Assembly: GCA_021801265.1 (NCBI GenBank)
Contig: JAJYYE010000001.1
Location: forward strand, 496,001 to 560,000
Length of the DNA: 64,000 nt
Source of the DNA: Pseudomonadota bacterium
GTDB taxonomy: Bacteria; Pseudomonadota; Gammaproteobacteria; Halothiobacillales; Halothiobacillaceae
Reading direction: 5' to 3'
Shown here: piece by piece, positions 18,466 through 29,542 of the stretch
How the letters are laid out: the number at the start of each line of letters is the position of its first letter
Numbering within the stretch: position 1 is the first letter of the stretch
The notes under the pieces: model-generated
Seen by the model: only the letters and a program-made list of their open reading frames with translations
Told to the model about the DNA's origin: nothing
The model's database searches: none
Made by a program: the position numbers and the translations under genes

Positions 18466-19725
18466 TTATCCGCGCCGCATCGAATCGTAAAACTCGTTAT
18501 TGGTTTTCGTTTTTTGCAGTTTATCCAGCAAAAATTCCATCGACTCGAGTTCACTCATGGGGTGCAGGAACTTGCGCAGGATCCACATCTTTTGTAGCTC
18601 TTCGGTATCGGTCAACAGCTCTTCACGGCGTGTGCCAGAGCGGTTGATATTGATGGCCGGATACACCCGCTTCTCGGCAATTCGGCGATCCAGGTGCAAT
18701 TCCATGTTGCCGGTGCCTTTGAATTCCTCGTAAATGACCTCGTCCATCTTCGAGCCGGTATCAATCAGCGCGGTGGCAATAATCGTCAGGCTGCCGCCTT
18801 CTTCGATATTCCGCGCGGCGCCAAAAAAGCGCTTGGGGCGATGCAGTGCATTCGCATCCACGCCGCCCGTCAGCACCTTGCCGGAAGAGGGGACTACGGT
18901 GTTATAGGCGCGTGCCAAGCGGGTGATTGAATCGAGTAAAATCACCACATCGCGTTTGTGCTCAACCAGGCGCTTGGCTTTTTCGATTACCATCTCAGCG
19001 ACTTGCACATGGCGGGTGGCGGGCTCATCGAACGTCGATGCGACGACTTCACCGCGCACGGTGCGCTGCATCTCGGTCACTTCTTCCGGTCGCTCATCAA
19101 TCAACAGCACGATCAAATCACACTCGGGATAATTACTGGTGATGCTCTGGGCGATGTTCTGCAACATCATGGTCTTACCGGCCTTCGGTGGAGAAACCAC
19201 CAAGCCCCGCTGGCCCTTACCAATCGGCGAGACAATATCAATAATCCGGGCGGTGAGATCTTCGGTGGAGCCATTGCCGCGCTCCATCCGCATCCGCTGA
19301 TTCGCGTGCAGCGGGGTTAGGTTCTCGAACAGCACCTTGCCTTTGCTGACATTGGGCTGCTCAAAATTGATGGTGTCGATTTTAAGCAACGCAAAGTAGC
19401 GCTCGCCGTCTTTGGGCGCGCGCACAGTGCCCGCGATGGTATCGCCGGTTTGTAAATTGAAGCGGCGAATTTGCGATGGTGAGACATACACGTCGGCAGG
19501 GCCAGCCAGGTAGGAGGCATCGGCGCCACGTAAAAATCCGAAGCCATCGGGCAGGATTTCAAGTACCCCGTCACCAAAAATGGATTCGCCGGTTTTGGCG
19601 TGCGATTTGAGCAGCGCAAAAATGACATCTTGTTTACGCGTTCGGGCGATATTTTCAATGCCCAATGATTCGGCCATTGCGACAAGATCGGTAACGGGTT
19701 TTGCTTTGAGTTCGGTAAGATTCAT
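18466..19725 (-). CDS. rho: transcription termination factor Rho
   Basis: 419 residues, the standard length. The N-terminal helical and cold-shock RNA-binding domains ([24 protein letters not shown]) are followed by the hexameric ATPase core with P-loop [16 protein letters not shown], the Walker B region [16 protein letters not shown] and the R-loop [12 protein letters not shown]. Rho is an RNA-dependent helicase that ends transcription. trxA lies upstream on the same strand, the usual trxA-rho order. Confidence 0.97.
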   Translation of the reverse strand: MNLTELKAKPVTDLVAMAESLGIENIARTRKQDVIFALLKSHAKTGESIFGDGVLEILPDGFGFLRGADASYLAGPADVYVSPSQIRRFNLQTGDTIAGTVRAPKDGERYFALLKIDTINFEQPNVSKGKVLFENLTPLHANQRMRMERGNGSTEDLTARIIDIVSPIGKGQRGLVVSPPKAGKTMMLQNIAQSITSNYPECDLIVLLIDERPEEVTEMQRTVRGEVVASTFDEPATRHVQVAEMVIEKAKRLVEHKRDVVILLDSITRLARAYNTVVPSSGKVLTGGVDANALHRPKRFFGAARNIEEGGSLTIIATALIDTGSKMDEVIYEEFKGTGNMELHLDRRIAEKRVYPAININRSGTRREELLTDTEELQKMWILRKFLHPMSELESMEFLLDKLQKTKTNNEFYDSMRRG

Positions 19726-19888
19726 CGGATGGATTTATGCAGCTATAGATAGAAGCTTTAACAGCTTGGGTGAGGAAAGAGTTGTGCTTGGCTGAGCGCC
19801 AGATGAAAGCGATGATAATCGCGAGAGTTTGATGATTGTGGCACAGATTCAGCGCACTGCCAACTGGCGGGCGCCGAGTAGCGATAAA

Positions 19889-20215
19889 TTACAGGGCGCC
19901 GTCGATAAATGCGGTGAGCTGTGATTTGGATACAGCGCCGACTTTGGTGCCTTCCACTTTGCCATTTTTAAACAACATCAACGTGGGGATGCCGCGAATG
20001 CCGTGTTGCCGAGGTGTCTCGGGATTTTCGTCGATGTTGAGCTTGGCTACTTTGATTTTGCCGGCATATTGCTCAGCAACTTCATCCAGAATTGGGGCAA
20101 TCATCCGGCAGGGGCCGCACCATTCCGCCCAATAATCAACCAGTACGGGTAGATCGTTTTGCAGAACTTCTTGGGCGAAGTTGCCATCATTGATATAGGC
20201 GATTTTGTCGCTCAC
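19889..20215 (-). CDS. trxA: thioredoxin 1
   Basis: 108 residues from a GTG start ([10 protein letters not shown]), preceded by AGGAG; this is the normal TrxA length, and the longer frame runs into the promoter. Active site [13 protein letters not shown] and cis-proline [12 protein letters not shown] are intact. It is the main cytoplasmic disulfide reductant. It is divergent from oxyR with about 155 bp between the starts. Confidence 0.96.
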   Translation of the reverse strand: MSDKIAYINDGNFAQEVLQNDLPVLVDYWAEWCGPCRMIAPILDEVAEQYAGKIKVAKLNIDENPETPRQHGIRGIPTLMLFKNGKVEGTKVGAVSKSQLTAFIDGAL

Positions 20216-20371
20216 GGTGATACTCCTAAATGTCAATCATTGCCCATGAAGATAGATCATGGATGCGCCATGGGTGATAATTGTTCATGGGCTGTCGTTG
20301 CTTTGCAAGTTTTAAGTGTGATCCGTGTATGAACTTATCTGAATTTTTCACCCGCGCCACGCGCAAGCCGC

Positions 20372-21295
20372 ATGACGCTAACTGAACTGCGGTACATCGT
20401 TGCCGTTGCGCGGGAGCGGCATTTTGGCCGGGCGGCGTCGGCGTGCTTTGTCAGCCAGCCGACGTTGAGCGTTGGCGTCAAGCGCATTGAAGACACGCTG
20501 GGTGTGCAGATATTTGAACGAGCCAGCCGCACGGAATTGCGGATAACCCCACGGGGTGAAGCGATTATTGAGCAAGCCCAGCGTGTTTTGCAGGAAGTGG
20601 CGCAGTTACAAACAATTGCAGATGCCGCTAAGGATCCCCTCGTGGGCACGTTGCGGATTGGCCTGATTTATACGATTGGCCCTTATTTATTGCCGTCACT
20701 CATCCCCGCGCTCCATCAGCGTGCGCCGCGTATGCCGATCGAGATTGTCGAGGGGTTCACGCACGACTTGGCTTATCGGTTGCAGCAAGGGTCATTGGAT
20801 GCGGTGGTGCTTTCGTTACCCTTTACTGCCCCCCGGCTCGTTATTACGCCGGTTTATCGGGAGCCCTTCACGGTGGCGGTTCCCCGTGAGCATCCGTTGG
20901 CAAACGAACTGGTGCACGGAGACGCCATCTCGGTTGAGCGTTTGGCTGAGCAAGATTTGCTGATGCTGGGACAGGGGCATTGCTTTCGCGATCAGGTGTT
21001 GAGCATGTGCCCGACGTGCGCGCAACCCGTCAGCACGGGATGCTTGCAGAAAACCTTGGAGGGCGGGTCGTTAGAAACGATGCGAATGATGGTGGCTTCG
21101 GGGGCTGGAATCACCGTACTGCCGTGTTCCTCAAATACCGCGCATGATTTGATTCGGTATTTGCCTTTTGATGGCCCCGTGCCCTTTCGTGACGTGGCCG
21201 TTGCCAGCCGGGCGCGTTTTGCCCGCTGTGCGGCGATTAATTTGCTCAGTGAACTGATCCGAGCGCAAAAACCCGCTTGCTGCCAAGCCATCTAG
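20372..21295 (+). CDS. oxyR: LysR family hydrogen peroxide sensor OxyR
   Basis: 307 residues. The N-terminal winged helix reads LTELRYIVAVARERHFGRAASACFVSQPTLS. The sensor domain contains the diagnostic GQGHCFRDQVLSMC, whose two cysteines correspond to the Cys199/Cys208 pair that forms the regulatory disulfide in E. coli. OxyR activates peroxide defence genes; trxA next door and trxC at 12.8 kb are plausible targets. The start ATG at 20372 lacks a strong ribosome-binding site. Confidence 0.93.
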   Translation: MTLTELRYIVAVARERHFGRAASACFVSQPTLSVGVKRIEDTLGVQIFERASRTELRITPRGEAIIEQAQRVLQEVAQLQTIADAAKDPLVGTLRIGLIYTIGPYLLPSLIPALHQRAPRMPIEIVEGFTHDLAYRLQQGSLDAVVLSLPFTAPRLVITPVYREPFTVAVPREHPLANELVHGDAISVERLAEQDLLMLGQGHCFRDQVLSMCPTCAQPVSTGCLQKTLEGGSLETMRMMVASGAGITVLPCSSNTAHDLIRYLPFDGPVPFRDVAVASRARFARCAAINLLSELIRAQKPACCQAI

Positions 21296-21311
21296 CCCAG
21301 TCAGTCGGAAT

Positions 21312-21758
21312 TTAATCCAGCACAACGACTTGTTCGGCTTGGGGGCCCTTTCGCCCCTGGCCAATATGGTATTCCACCTTTTGGCCTTCGACGAGTTGCA
21401 GCGTAGAGCCATCACCTACGGCGCGGAAGTGCACGAATAGATCTTCACCATTCTCCCGTACGATAAATCCAAAGCCCTTATCGGTATTGAACCACTTGAC
21501 ATGGCCGATTTCGCGGGCGGGCGGCTGATCAATCGCCTCGTCCATCGGGGTTGGTCGGCTTTCCGTCAGCGTTTTGCGCGGCAGAAGGTTCGTGAACAGG
21601 ATGACAATGAAAATAATGGCCGTGGTGGCGATGAAGCGCAGTACTGTGGATTCGATTAATTGAGCGGATTGGATTTGGGAGATCGCGAGCGCGGCGATCA
21701 AGGCGATACCGAGTGCAATCAGCGTGGAAAAAATACGGGATTTAGTCAATGTGTTCAT
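21312..21758 (-). CDS. membrane protein with C-terminal cold-shock domain
   Basis: 148 residues. Two membrane segments (about residues 10-28 and 42-60) precede a linker and a complete cold-shock domain with RNP1-like KGFGFI and RNP2-like LFVHF motifs (about 85-148). Cold-shock proteins bind single-stranded RNA or DNA; the membrane anchor would place this one at the inner membrane with the domain in the cytoplasm. It converges on oxyR. Comparable fusions exist in other proteobacteria, but their role is not known. Confidence 0.82.
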   Translation of the reverse strand: MNTLTKSRIFSTLIALGIALIAALAISQIQSAQLIESTVLRFIATTAIIFIVILFTNLLPRKTLTESRPTPMDEAIDQPPAREIGHVKWFNTDKGFGFIVRENGEDLFVHFRAVGDGSTLQLVEGQKVEYHIGQGRKGPQAEQVVVLD

Positions 21759-22220
21759 TCTTGCCTTGTTCGAAAAAATATTTAAGCGGTGAGTTTTGAT
21801 TCAGTGTTTCTACAGTTTGGCCGTGGCATTCGTTTTATGCCTAGCGTGTTTATTGTGAGCAACGCATGTGTTTCAGTCGGATGACTCAGAGCCTATGGGC
21901 GTGAATCGTGACTTTTCCCATTCATTTTTTATGAATGAGCCGGGTATTCTGCCCGAAAAAAAGGCCCGTATAAATAGGGACATTGACGCCAGCTCAAGCC
22001 GCCTTGTCTCCGCTGGCATTCCGGGGTTGGAGGCAGGGCCAATCAGGGCGTGGGTGGAGGATAATCTATCACCCTGTTTTTCTGAGGAATTTCTGTTATT
22101 TCTCTCGATTTTATGCGCTGTTGGTCGTAAAATGCACAGCCCAAAACAATGAATGCCACGCATTTTGGGTGCGGTGAAGCATTGTGTTTACGTTATGTTA
22201 TTGATTGATCGGAGTTGTCC
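21759..22220. other. 460-bp intergenic region upstream of mnmG, no gene recognised
   Basis: It lies between the divergent cold-shock gene and mnmG and should hold both promoters. Short overlapping frames on both strands resemble nothing known and lack ribosome-binding sites. No DnaA boxes matching TTATCCACA were seen, so this is not an obvious replication origin despite its position beside mnmG. Confidence 0.5.
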
Positions 22221-24101
22221 GTGCGTTATCCTGAAGTTTTTGATGTGATCGTTGTCGGCGGTGGTCATGCGGGCGCAGAGGCCGCCTTGGCCGCCGCGCG
22301 CATGGGTGCCAATACCTTGTTGGTGACGCACAATATCGAAACTTTGGGGCAAATGAGCTGCAATCCGGCGATTGGCGGGATTGGGAAAGGCCATCTTGTG
22401 CGAGAAATCGATGCCTTGGGCGGGGCGATGGCGTTGGCCGCAGATCAGGGCGGTATTCAATTTCGCACCTTGAACGCGCGCAAGGGGCCCGCCGTGCGCG
22501 CCACGCGGGCACAGGCGGATCGCATTCTGTACAAAGCCGCCATTCGTGCCATGCTGGAAAACCAACCCAACTTGATGCTATTCCAGCAGGCAATTGATGA
22601 TTTGTTGCTGGATGGGGGCCGGGTCGTTGGCGTGCGTACCCAGGCGGGCATCGAATTTTCAGGGCGAACGGTTGTCCTGACTGCCGGTACATTTCTGGCA
22701 GGCCAGATTCATATCGGCATGCAAAATTATCAAGGTGGGCGAGCCGGCGATCCGCCGGCGCTGCGTCTTGCCGAGCGGTTGCGTGATTTATCCTTGGGGG
22801 TTGGCAGGCTAAAAACCGGCACACCACCGCGCATTGATATTCGTTCGATTGATTTATCCGTGATGCAAGTGCAGCCCGGCGATACACCGGAGCCGGTATT
22901 CTCGTTCATGGGATCGGTGAAAGATCATCCCCGTCAAATTGACTGTTACATCACCCACACCAACGAACGCACCCACGAAATTATTCGCGGCGGGCTGGAT
23001 CGCTCGCCCATGTTTACGGGTGTGATAGAAGGCGTGGGGCCGCGATATTGCCCGTCAATCGAAGATAAAATCCACCGGTTTGCCGATAAAGATTCGCATC
23101 AGGTGTTTGTTGAACCCGAAGGATTAACCACCAACGAAATCTACCCGAACGGCATTTCCACCAGCCTACCGTTTGATATTCAATTGGCTTATGTCCGCTC
23201 AATTCGCGGCTTTGAAAACGCCATCATCACCCGCCCCGGCTACGCGATTGAGTACGATTTTTTCGATCCGCGTGGCCTGCGGCCCACCTTGGAGACCCGT
23301 GCCATTGAGGGATTGTTTTTTGCCGGTCAAATTAATGGTACCACCGGTTATGAAGAAGCAGCTGCGCAAGGTTTGATGGCGGGTGCGAACGCGGCGGCAT
23401 CTGTGCTTGGGCGTGAACCGCTCACCCTGCGCCGTGATGAAGCGTACATTGGCGTGATGGTCGATGATTTGACAACGCAAGGTACGCTAGAACCCTATCG
23501 CATGTTCACCAGTCGCGCTGAATATCGTCTCATGCTGCGGGAAGATAATGCGGATCAACGCCTGACGCCCCAAGGGTTTGCAATGGGCTTGGTTTCCGAA
23601 GACCGCTGGCGCGCTTTCAACGAAAAAATGGAGGCGATTGTTCGCGAGCAAAGCCGATTATCCGGGCTGTGGCTGCATCCTGAGCACCCGGATGCCGCTC
23701 GGTTGCCCGGCGTGATTAGTCGGGGTGTGAATGCATTGGATTTATTACGCCGCCCAGAAATTGATTATTCACTTTTGGCTGAGTTACCGAGTCTCGCGCC
23801 CGAGCGGCCCTTGCCTTTGGCTGTTACAGAACAAATTGAAATCGAAGTGAAATATGCCGGTTATGTTGATCGGCAACGTGATGAAGTCAGCCGTTCCATT
23901 AAGCAAGAGGGCCAAATTTTGCCCGATGATTTGGATTATGATCAAATTCATGGGTTATCCAACGAGGTGCGCAGCAAGTTTATCGCCCATCGACCCAGCA
24001 CCATTGGACAGGCGGGGCGATTGCCTGGCGTCACCCCCGCGGCGATTTCGTTGCTGTTAGTGCATCTCAAGCGGCGCAGTTTATTGGTGGCATCTGCTTG
24101 A
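22221..24101 (+). CDS. mnmG: tRNA uridine-5-carboxymethylaminomethyl(34) synthesis enzyme MnmG
   Basis: 626 residues from GTG 22221, six bases after CGGAG; a TTG two codons earlier overlaps that site. The N-terminal FAD motif is [22 protein letters not shown], followed by [17 protein letters not shown] and the C-terminal helical domain. With MnmE it installs cmnm5 at the wobble uridine. It leads the mnmG-rsmG-parA-parB run and overlaps rsmG (TGATG). Confidence 0.97.
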   Translation: MRYPEVFDVIVVGGGHAGAEAALAAARMGANTLLVTHNIETLGQMSCNPAIGGIGKGHLVREIDALGGAMALAADQGGIQFRTLNARKGPAVRATRAQADRILYKAAIRAMLENQPNLMLFQQAIDDLLLDGGRVVGVRTQAGIEFSGRTVVLTAGTFLAGQIHIGMQNYQGGRAGDPPALRLAERLRDLSLGVGRLKTGTPPRIDIRSIDLSVMQVQPGDTPEPVFSFMGSVKDHPRQIDCYITHTNERTHEIIRGGLDRSPMFTGVIEGVGPRYCPSIEDKIHRFADKDSHQVFVEPEGLTTNEIYPNGISTSLPFDIQLAYVRSIRGFENAIITRPGYAIEYDFFDPRGLRPTLETRAIEGLFFAGQINGTTGYEEAAAQGLMAGANAAASVLGREPLTLRRDEAYIGVMVDDLTTQGTLEPYRMFTSRAEYRLMLREDNADQRLTPQGFAMGLVSEDRWRAFNEKMEAIVREQSRLSGLWLHPEHPDAARLPGVISRGVNALDLLRRPEIDYSLLAELPSLAPERPLPLAVTEQIEIEVKYAGYVDRQRDEVSRSIKQEGQILPDDLDYDQIHGLSNEVRSKFIAHRPSTIGQAGRLPGVTPAAISLLLVHLKRRSLLVASA

Positions 24102-24763
24102 TGGTTTTGGCGCAGCTGTCACCCCCGCGTCCCTTTGCCGAGCAGATTGTTGCCGATACGGCGCTCATGCAGCAAACGTTGCTGCCGCTGGCGTCAGAGC
24201 GCATCGCTGCCTATATTCAGTTACTGGCCAAATGGAATCGAACCTATAACCTCACGGCGGTACGTGATGTGCAAGACATGCGGGTACGACACGTGCTGGA
24301 TTCGCTGGCAGTGCGTCCGTGGATCAAGCCAGGGGGCAGCCTGGTGGATGTGGGGAGCGGCCCCGGCCTTCCTGGTATCCTGTTGGCCTTAGCCGATGCC
24401 ACACTGGATGTGACCTTGATCGACTCCAACTTGAAAATGACCCGGTTTGCCGAAGCCGCCGTACGCACGTTATCTATCGACAATGTGCGGGTGATTCGGG
24501 GCCGTGTTGAGGCAATTCCGGCCTCCTCTTACGATCAGGTGATTTCGCGCGCGTTTGCCACCCCCAGCGATTTTTTAAAACTCACCGCCCACTTAGCAAG
24601 ACCCGGCGGCGAATGGTTGGCCATGAAGGGACGCCAGGATCATTGTAAGGATGACCCCGCGCTGCCATCGCGGTTCATTTGCCGAAAAACCATTCCGCTC
24701 GTCGTGCCGGGCTTGAATGCCCAGCGTCATCTGCAGATTTATCAACAAGAGGTCGCATCATGA
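24101..24763 (+). CDS. rsmG: 16S rRNA (guanine(527)-N7)-methyltransferase
   Basis: 220 residues from the ATG overlapping the mnmG stop. The SAM motif is LVDVGSGPGLPGILLALA; WNRTYNLTAVRD and RHVLDSLAV are family signatures. It methylates G527 in the 530 loop of 16S rRNA. Its stop overlaps the parA start (ATGA), so mnmG, rsmG and parA are translationally coupled. Confidence 0.96.
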   Translation: MVLAQLSPPRPFAEQIVADTALMQQTLLPLASERIAAYIQLLAKWNRTYNLTAVRDVQDMRVRHVLDSLAVRPWIKPGGSLVDVGSGPGLPGILLALADATLDVTLIDSNLKMTRFAEAAVRTLSIDNVRVIRGRVEAIPASSYDQVISRAFATPSDFLKLTAHLARPGGEWLAMKGRQDHCKDDPALPSRFICRKTIPLVVPGLNAQRHLQIYQQEVAS

Positions 24764-25557
24764 GCTGGACGCTCGCCATTACCAATCAAAAAGGGGGCGT
24801 CGGTAAAACGACAACGGCCGTCAATCTCGCCGCCGCGTTGCAGGCCCTCGGGCAGCGCGTACTATTAATCGATATGGATCCACAGGGGAATGCGACGGTC
24901 AGCTCGGGGTTGGATAAATCTACGCTAGAGCGCAGCATGGCAGACGTTTTGCTCGATGAAGCGACTATCGACGAGGTGATGGTTAAGAGTGAGCCAGCCG
25001 GCTTCGGTCTGCTGCCGGCTAACATTGAGCTGGCGGGGGCGGAGTTCCAGCTCGTTAGTCGCATTGGCCGCGAGATTAAATTGCGCCGGGCGCTGGCCCC
25101 TCAATTGCCGAATTTCGATTTCATCCTGATCGATTGCCCCCCCGCGTTAAACACCCTAACGATTAATGCCCTTGTGGCGGCCGATGATGTGTTAATCCCC
25201 GTGCAGTGTGAGTATTTTGCACTCGAAGGCTTGAGTTCATTATTGGAAACCATTGAACAAGTTCGGCTCGCTTTGCAACCTTCCTTGGGCGTGGCGGGTG
25301 TGCTCCGCACCCTGTACGACGCTCGGAATTTACTCGCGCAACAAGTATCCGAACAGCTGCAGGCACACTTCGGCGCGCAGGTATTTAACACGCTGATTCC
25401 TCGAAATGTTCGGTTGGCGGAGGCGCCGAGCCACGGCCTGCCTGCCCTGTTTTACGACCGCAATTCAGCAGGCGCACAAGCCTATGATGAGCTCGCGCGG
25501 GAGTTAATCGATCGATTGTCACTGCGAGCCGAACGGGTCAGCTTACGGTCATCATGA
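24760..25557 (+). CDS. parA: chromosome partitioning ATPase ParA
   Basis: 265 residues starting at MSWTLAITNQ, preceded by GAGGT; the longer frame would lie inside rsmG. The deviant Walker A KGGVGKTTTAVNLAAAL, the A' box LLIDMDPQGNATVSSG and the B motif FILIDCPPALN are complete. It is a Soj-type ATPase that binds DNA and positions ParB-parS complexes. parB follows after 30 bp. Confidence 0.96.
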   Translation: MSWTLAITNQKGGVGKTTTAVNLAAALQALGQRVLLIDMDPQGNATVSSGLDKSTLERSMADVLLDEATIDEVMVKSEPAGFGLLPANIELAGAEFQLVSRIGREIKLRRALAPQLPNFDFILIDCPPALNTLTINALVAADDVLIPVQCEYFALEGLSSLLETIEQVRLALQPSLGVAGVLRTLYDARNLLAQQVSEQLQAHFGAQVFNTLIPRNVRLAEAPSHGLPALFYDRNSAGAQAYDELARELIDRLSLRAERVSLRSS

Positions 25558-25587
25558 ACCAATGGAAAAAATAACGAGAAGCAGGCG

Positions 25588-26445
25588 ATGACAGTCAAGA
25601 AAAAAGGGTTAGGACGCGGTTTGGATGCATTGCTCCGCTCCAGCGAATCTCACGAGGCGCTGGAGGCGCAATACCGCGAAGTCGCATTGGAATTGATTCA
25701 TCCCAGCCCGTTTCAGCCACGTACCCATTTCGATCAGGACGCACTGCAAGGCCTGGCGGACTCGATCCGTGCGCAAGGCTTGATCCAGCCGGTGGTTCTG
25801 CGCCGTCGATCAGGTGAGTACGAATTAATCGCGGGCGAGCGCCGCTGGCGAGCCGCGCAAATGGCGGGATTGCAGCAAATTCCCGCCATCGTCAGGGAAA
25901 TTGATGATCATCAGGCGGCCGCGCTCGCGCTAATCGAAAACTTGCAGCGGGAAGACCTTGATCCCATCGAGCAAGCAGAAGCGATGCGGCGGTTGATTCT
26001 TGAGTTTCAAATGACCCACCAGCAAGTAGCGGATATTTTGGGTGTTTCTCGTCCGGTTGTCAGTAATGCGTTGCGGTTGCTGGATCTCGCCGAACCGGTG
26101 CGCACATTACTGCAGCGCAATCAATTGGATGCCGGGCATGCGCGCGCGTTGGCAGCCCTGCCCGTGGAGCAGCAGCTATTGCTGGCGGAAAAAATCATCG
26201 CCAAGGCACTGACGGTTCGACAGGTTGAAACCATGGTGCGTAAGCTCAATGAGCCCGCGCCAGATTCGACTTTGACAGATAAATCAGACCCGGATACCGA
26301 GGCTTTGCGGCGGCGCATTACGGATCTATTAGGCGTACACGTCGATATACAGATGAAAACCGGCGGACGGGGGGCGATAAGCCTGCGCTTTGAGGATCCC
26401 CATCAATTGGATCGGATTTTGCAACGATTGCTGGTGGAAGATTAA
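25588..26445 (+). CDS. parB: chromosome partitioning protein ParB
   Basis: 285 residues. Start region KKKGLGRGLDALL is typical; the CTP-binding N-terminal domain contains PFQPRTHF and GERRWRAAQMAG, the helix-turn-helix is HQQVADILGVSRPVVSNALRLL and a C-terminal dimerisation domain follows. It clamps onto DNA at parS. No parS consensus (TGTTTCACGTGAAACA) was noticed within the window, but a full search was not possible. Confidence 0.96.
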   Translation: MTVKKKGLGRGLDALLRSSESHEALEAQYREVALELIHPSPFQPRTHFDQDALQGLADSIRAQGLIQPVVLRRRSGEYELIAGERRWRAAQMAGLQQIPAIVREIDDHQAAALALIENLQREDLDPIEQAEAMRRLILEFQMTHQQVADILGVSRPVVSNALRLLDLAEPVRTLLQRNQLDAGHARALAALPVEQQLLLAEKIIAKALTVRQVETMVRKLNEPAPDSTLTDKSDPDTEALRRRITDLLGVHVDIQMKTGGRGAISLRFEDPHQLDRILQRLLVED

Positions 26446-26565
26446 TGCCCCAACGTTCATATCGGTGTCGCAACTTAATCCTTAGCCTTGCCAACAGTTG
26501 TTGATGGATGAATATGTCGTTACACTAGCCACCAAATTTTGGCCGTTAAAATCGTGAGAATTCTT

Positions 26566-26829
26566 ATGGCCGAGCGAAATAAGGAAAGGTCCGCTGAAAC
26601 GCAGCAGGAGGGCTACTTGGCCATTCGCTTGCGGGGCTTGATGAGCGTGGGCGCGGGCAACGTGTTTGCCTCTACCGTGATTGCGGGCTTATTGCTTGGT
26701 TTTCTGGTTGACCGTTGGCTCGATATCGCACCAATCGCGATGTTGCTCGGTGGTCTGCTTGGATTTATCGGTGGGATGCGCAATGCGCATCGTTTAATGA
26801 TAGCGAAACACAATGACGATAATGTCTGA
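26566..26829 (+). CDS. AtpZ/AtpI-family protein of the ATP synthase operon
   Basis: 87 residues with two membrane segments (NVFASTVIAGLLLGFLVDRWL and PIAMLLGGLLGFIGGMRNA), matching the small F0F1-ATPase gene-1 (AtpZ) family. It is the first gene of the operon; the start at 26566 is chosen because the upstream part of the frame is not conserved in character. It may help ion supply or assembly of the synthase. It overlaps the next gene. Confidence 0.78.
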   Translation: MAERNKERSAETQQEGYLAIRLRGLMSVGAGNVFASTVIAGLLLGFLVDRWLDIAPIAMLLGGLLGFIGGMRNAHRLMIAKHNDDNV

Positions 26830-27226
26830 AGGGATCGCGCGACGCGGAAAGCGAGTGATAGCGGTTCAGTTAATCGTAGCCACACTGTCTGCCGCATTAA
26901 GTTATGTGCTAGCTGGCACGCAAGCCCTAGCGGGCGTAATCGGTGGTTCCGCCATTGCGATGGTATTAATGCTGATGCTGAGGGTTACGATGCAGCGCGC
27001 CAGTGAGCTTGCCGTCGAAGCCCCGCAAGCCAGCATGAATATCATGTACGTTGGCGCAGTGATGCGCTTTGTTATGGTTCTTGTGCTTTTTGGCATTGCG
27101 CTCGGCGGGTTGAGATTATTGCCAACATATACCGTTGGTGGGTTTATCGGAATCATGATCGTGGGCGTATTGTTCTCACGAGGGAATGACTCTGGTCGGC
27201 CACCCAGTAAAACAGATTTGAACTAG
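26813..27226 (+). CDS. atpI: ATP synthase subunit I
   Basis: 134-137 residues; ATG at 26813 or 26822, both overlapping the preceding gene. Four membrane segments and the basic N-terminus (RRGKRVIAVQLIVATLSAALSY) fit the AtpI family, which assists c-ring assembly. Together with the upstream AtpZ-like gene this operon has both small membrane accessory proteins. Confidence 0.85.
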   Translation: MTIMSEGIARRGKRVIAVQLIVATLSAALSYVLAGTQALAGVIGGSAIAMVLMLMLRVTMQRASELAVEAPQASMNIMYVGAVMRFVMVLVLFGIALGGLRLLPTYTVGGFIGIMIVGVLFSRGNDSGRPPSKTDLN

Positions 27227-28066
<840 letters not shown>

Positions 28067-28121
28067 TTTTCAATTGGATTTTTTGTTTCGTTTTTTAACT
28101 GTTCGTCTGAGGAGACTCTAA

Positions 28122-28409
28122 ATGACCCCTGATATGCTCGCGACAATTTATGCCTACACAGCAGTAGGCGTTGGTGTGATTCTGGCTGCGGCTGGCTTGG
28201 GCTCAGCGATTGGCTGGGGCTTGATCTGTTCTAAAACATTGGAAGGGATCGCACGTCAACCAGAAATGCGCCCACAATTGATGACAAATATGTTCATTTT
28301 CGCGGGCTTGATGGAGTCTTTCCCTTTCATCATTTTGGCATTTGCAATGTGGTTCCTGTTTGCTAACCCGTTTGTTGGCGCACTGAAAGCCGCGATTGGT
28401 GCAATCTAA
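28122..28409 (+). CDS. atpE: ATP synthase Fo subunit c
   Basis: 95 residues in two membrane helices joined by a polar loop (ARQPE). The ion-binding glutamate lies in [20 protein letters not shown]. The residues around it (no Q-ES-T sodium set) indicate a proton-driven rotor. It has a strong GAGGAG ribosome-binding site, in line with the high copy number needed. Confidence 0.96.
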   Translation: MTPDMLATIYAYTAVGVGVILAAAGLGSAIGWGLICSKTLEGIARQPEMRPQLMTNMFIFAGLMESFPFIILAFAMWFLFANPFVGALKAAIGAI

Positions 28410-28506
28410 TCTGTCGAGACAAGCGCTGAGGTGACCGGGGCAGCAATGCGCCGGCCATTTGGCTGGGTGTCTAACACTATGAAACCGCAACAATCGAGGG
28501 AAAGCT

Positions 28507-28977
28507 GTGAATATTAATATCACACTCGTAGCTCAAATTATCGCTTTTGTGATACTTGTTTGGTTGGTCAGCAAATATCTCTGGACCCCGCTATCCGCAT
28601 TGATGGAAGCGCGTCGCCAGAAAATTGCTGATGGCCTTTCTGCATCTGAACGCGGTAAGCATGAGCTGAAATTAGCGCAAGAGCGCTCAGCAGAAATGCT
28701 GCGTGACACTAAAGAAAAAGCGAACGATATCGTCGCTCAGGCCAATGCCCGTGCCAATCAAATTCTTGAAGATGCGCGGGTGAATGCGAAAGCAGAAGCT
28801 GAGCGAATCGTGGCGCAGGCATCTGCAGAAATTGATCGCGAAGTGAATCGTGCCAAGGAGGTTTTGCGCACCCAGGTATCGGCTATCGCGATTACGGGCG
28901 CAGAGCGGATTTTGAAGCGTGAAGTCACGGTCAAGGATCATGAAGCGGCACTTGCTGATTTGATTGCGCACATCTAA
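28507..28977 (+). CDS. atpF: ATP synthase Fo subunit b
   Basis: 156 residues from GTG. One N-terminal membrane helix ([22 protein letters not shown]) is followed by a long charged coiled coil with [17 protein letters not shown]. As a homodimer it forms the peripheral stalk that holds the F1 head still. Confidence 0.95.
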   Translation: MNINITLVAQIIAFVILVWLVSKYLWTPLSALMEARRQKIADGLSASERGKHELKLAQERSAEMLRDTKEKANDIVAQANARANQILEDARVNAKAEAERIVAQASAEIDREVNRAKEVLRTQVSAIAITGAERILKREVTVKDHEAALADLIAHI

Positions 28978-28996
28978 AGGATATTAAGGTAAGCAT

Positions 28997-29533
28997 ATGT
29001 CCGAAAATATCCAAGTTGCCCAATCATACGCAAAAGCGGTTAATGAACTGAGCATGACGGCAAACGCTGCGGCAGCGTGGTCCAGGCAGCTTCAGTTTCT
29101 GGCTGAAGTCGTCAACAATGCCGACATGCAACGTTACCTTGACGATGTGTCACGGGCTTCAGATGCGCGCACGCGGGGATTTTTGGCTGTGGTATCTAGT
29201 GAACTGGATGCGCATGCTCTTAATCTCGTGCGGCTCATGGGTGAAAACGGACGCATTGGGCTTATTCCCGATGTTGCCACACAGTTTGAGCTGCTGCGTG
29301 CAGAAGCTGAGCAGAGAATATCCGCGACCGTCGTCTCTGCGCATCCATTAACGGAAAGCGAAATTACCCATATTAAATCTGCGCTGAACAAGCGATTGAG
29401 TCGTTCCATCGATCTTTCGACACATGTGGATACCGCCTTAATTGGGGGTGCCATTATTCGTGCGGGAGATTTGGTGATTGACGGCTCAATGCGCGGCGGC
29501 ATCGATAAACTGGCCACTCAGTTGAGTCGCTAA
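28997..29533 (+). CDS. atpH: ATP synthase F1 subunit delta
   Basis: 178 residues, all helical at the N-terminus (VAQSYAKAVNELS) with the conserved C-terminal GGAIIRAGDLVIDGSMRGGIDKL. It links subunit b to the top of the F1 head. Confidence 0.95.
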   Translation: MSENIQVAQSYAKAVNELSMTANAAAAWSRQLQFLAEVVNNADMQRYLDDVSRASDARTRGFLAVVSSELDAHALNLVRLMGENGRIGLIPDVATQFELLRAEAEQRISATVVSAHPLTESEITHIKSALNKRLSRSIDLSTHVDTALIGGAIIRAGDLVIDGSMRGGIDKLATQLSR

Positions 29534-29542
29534 GGAGATCAC

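Noticed and set aside
21759-22220. Replication origin upstream of mnmG
   Set aside because: No TTATCCACA-like boxes or strong AT-rich block were found there, although mnmG is often next to oriC in gammaproteobacteria.
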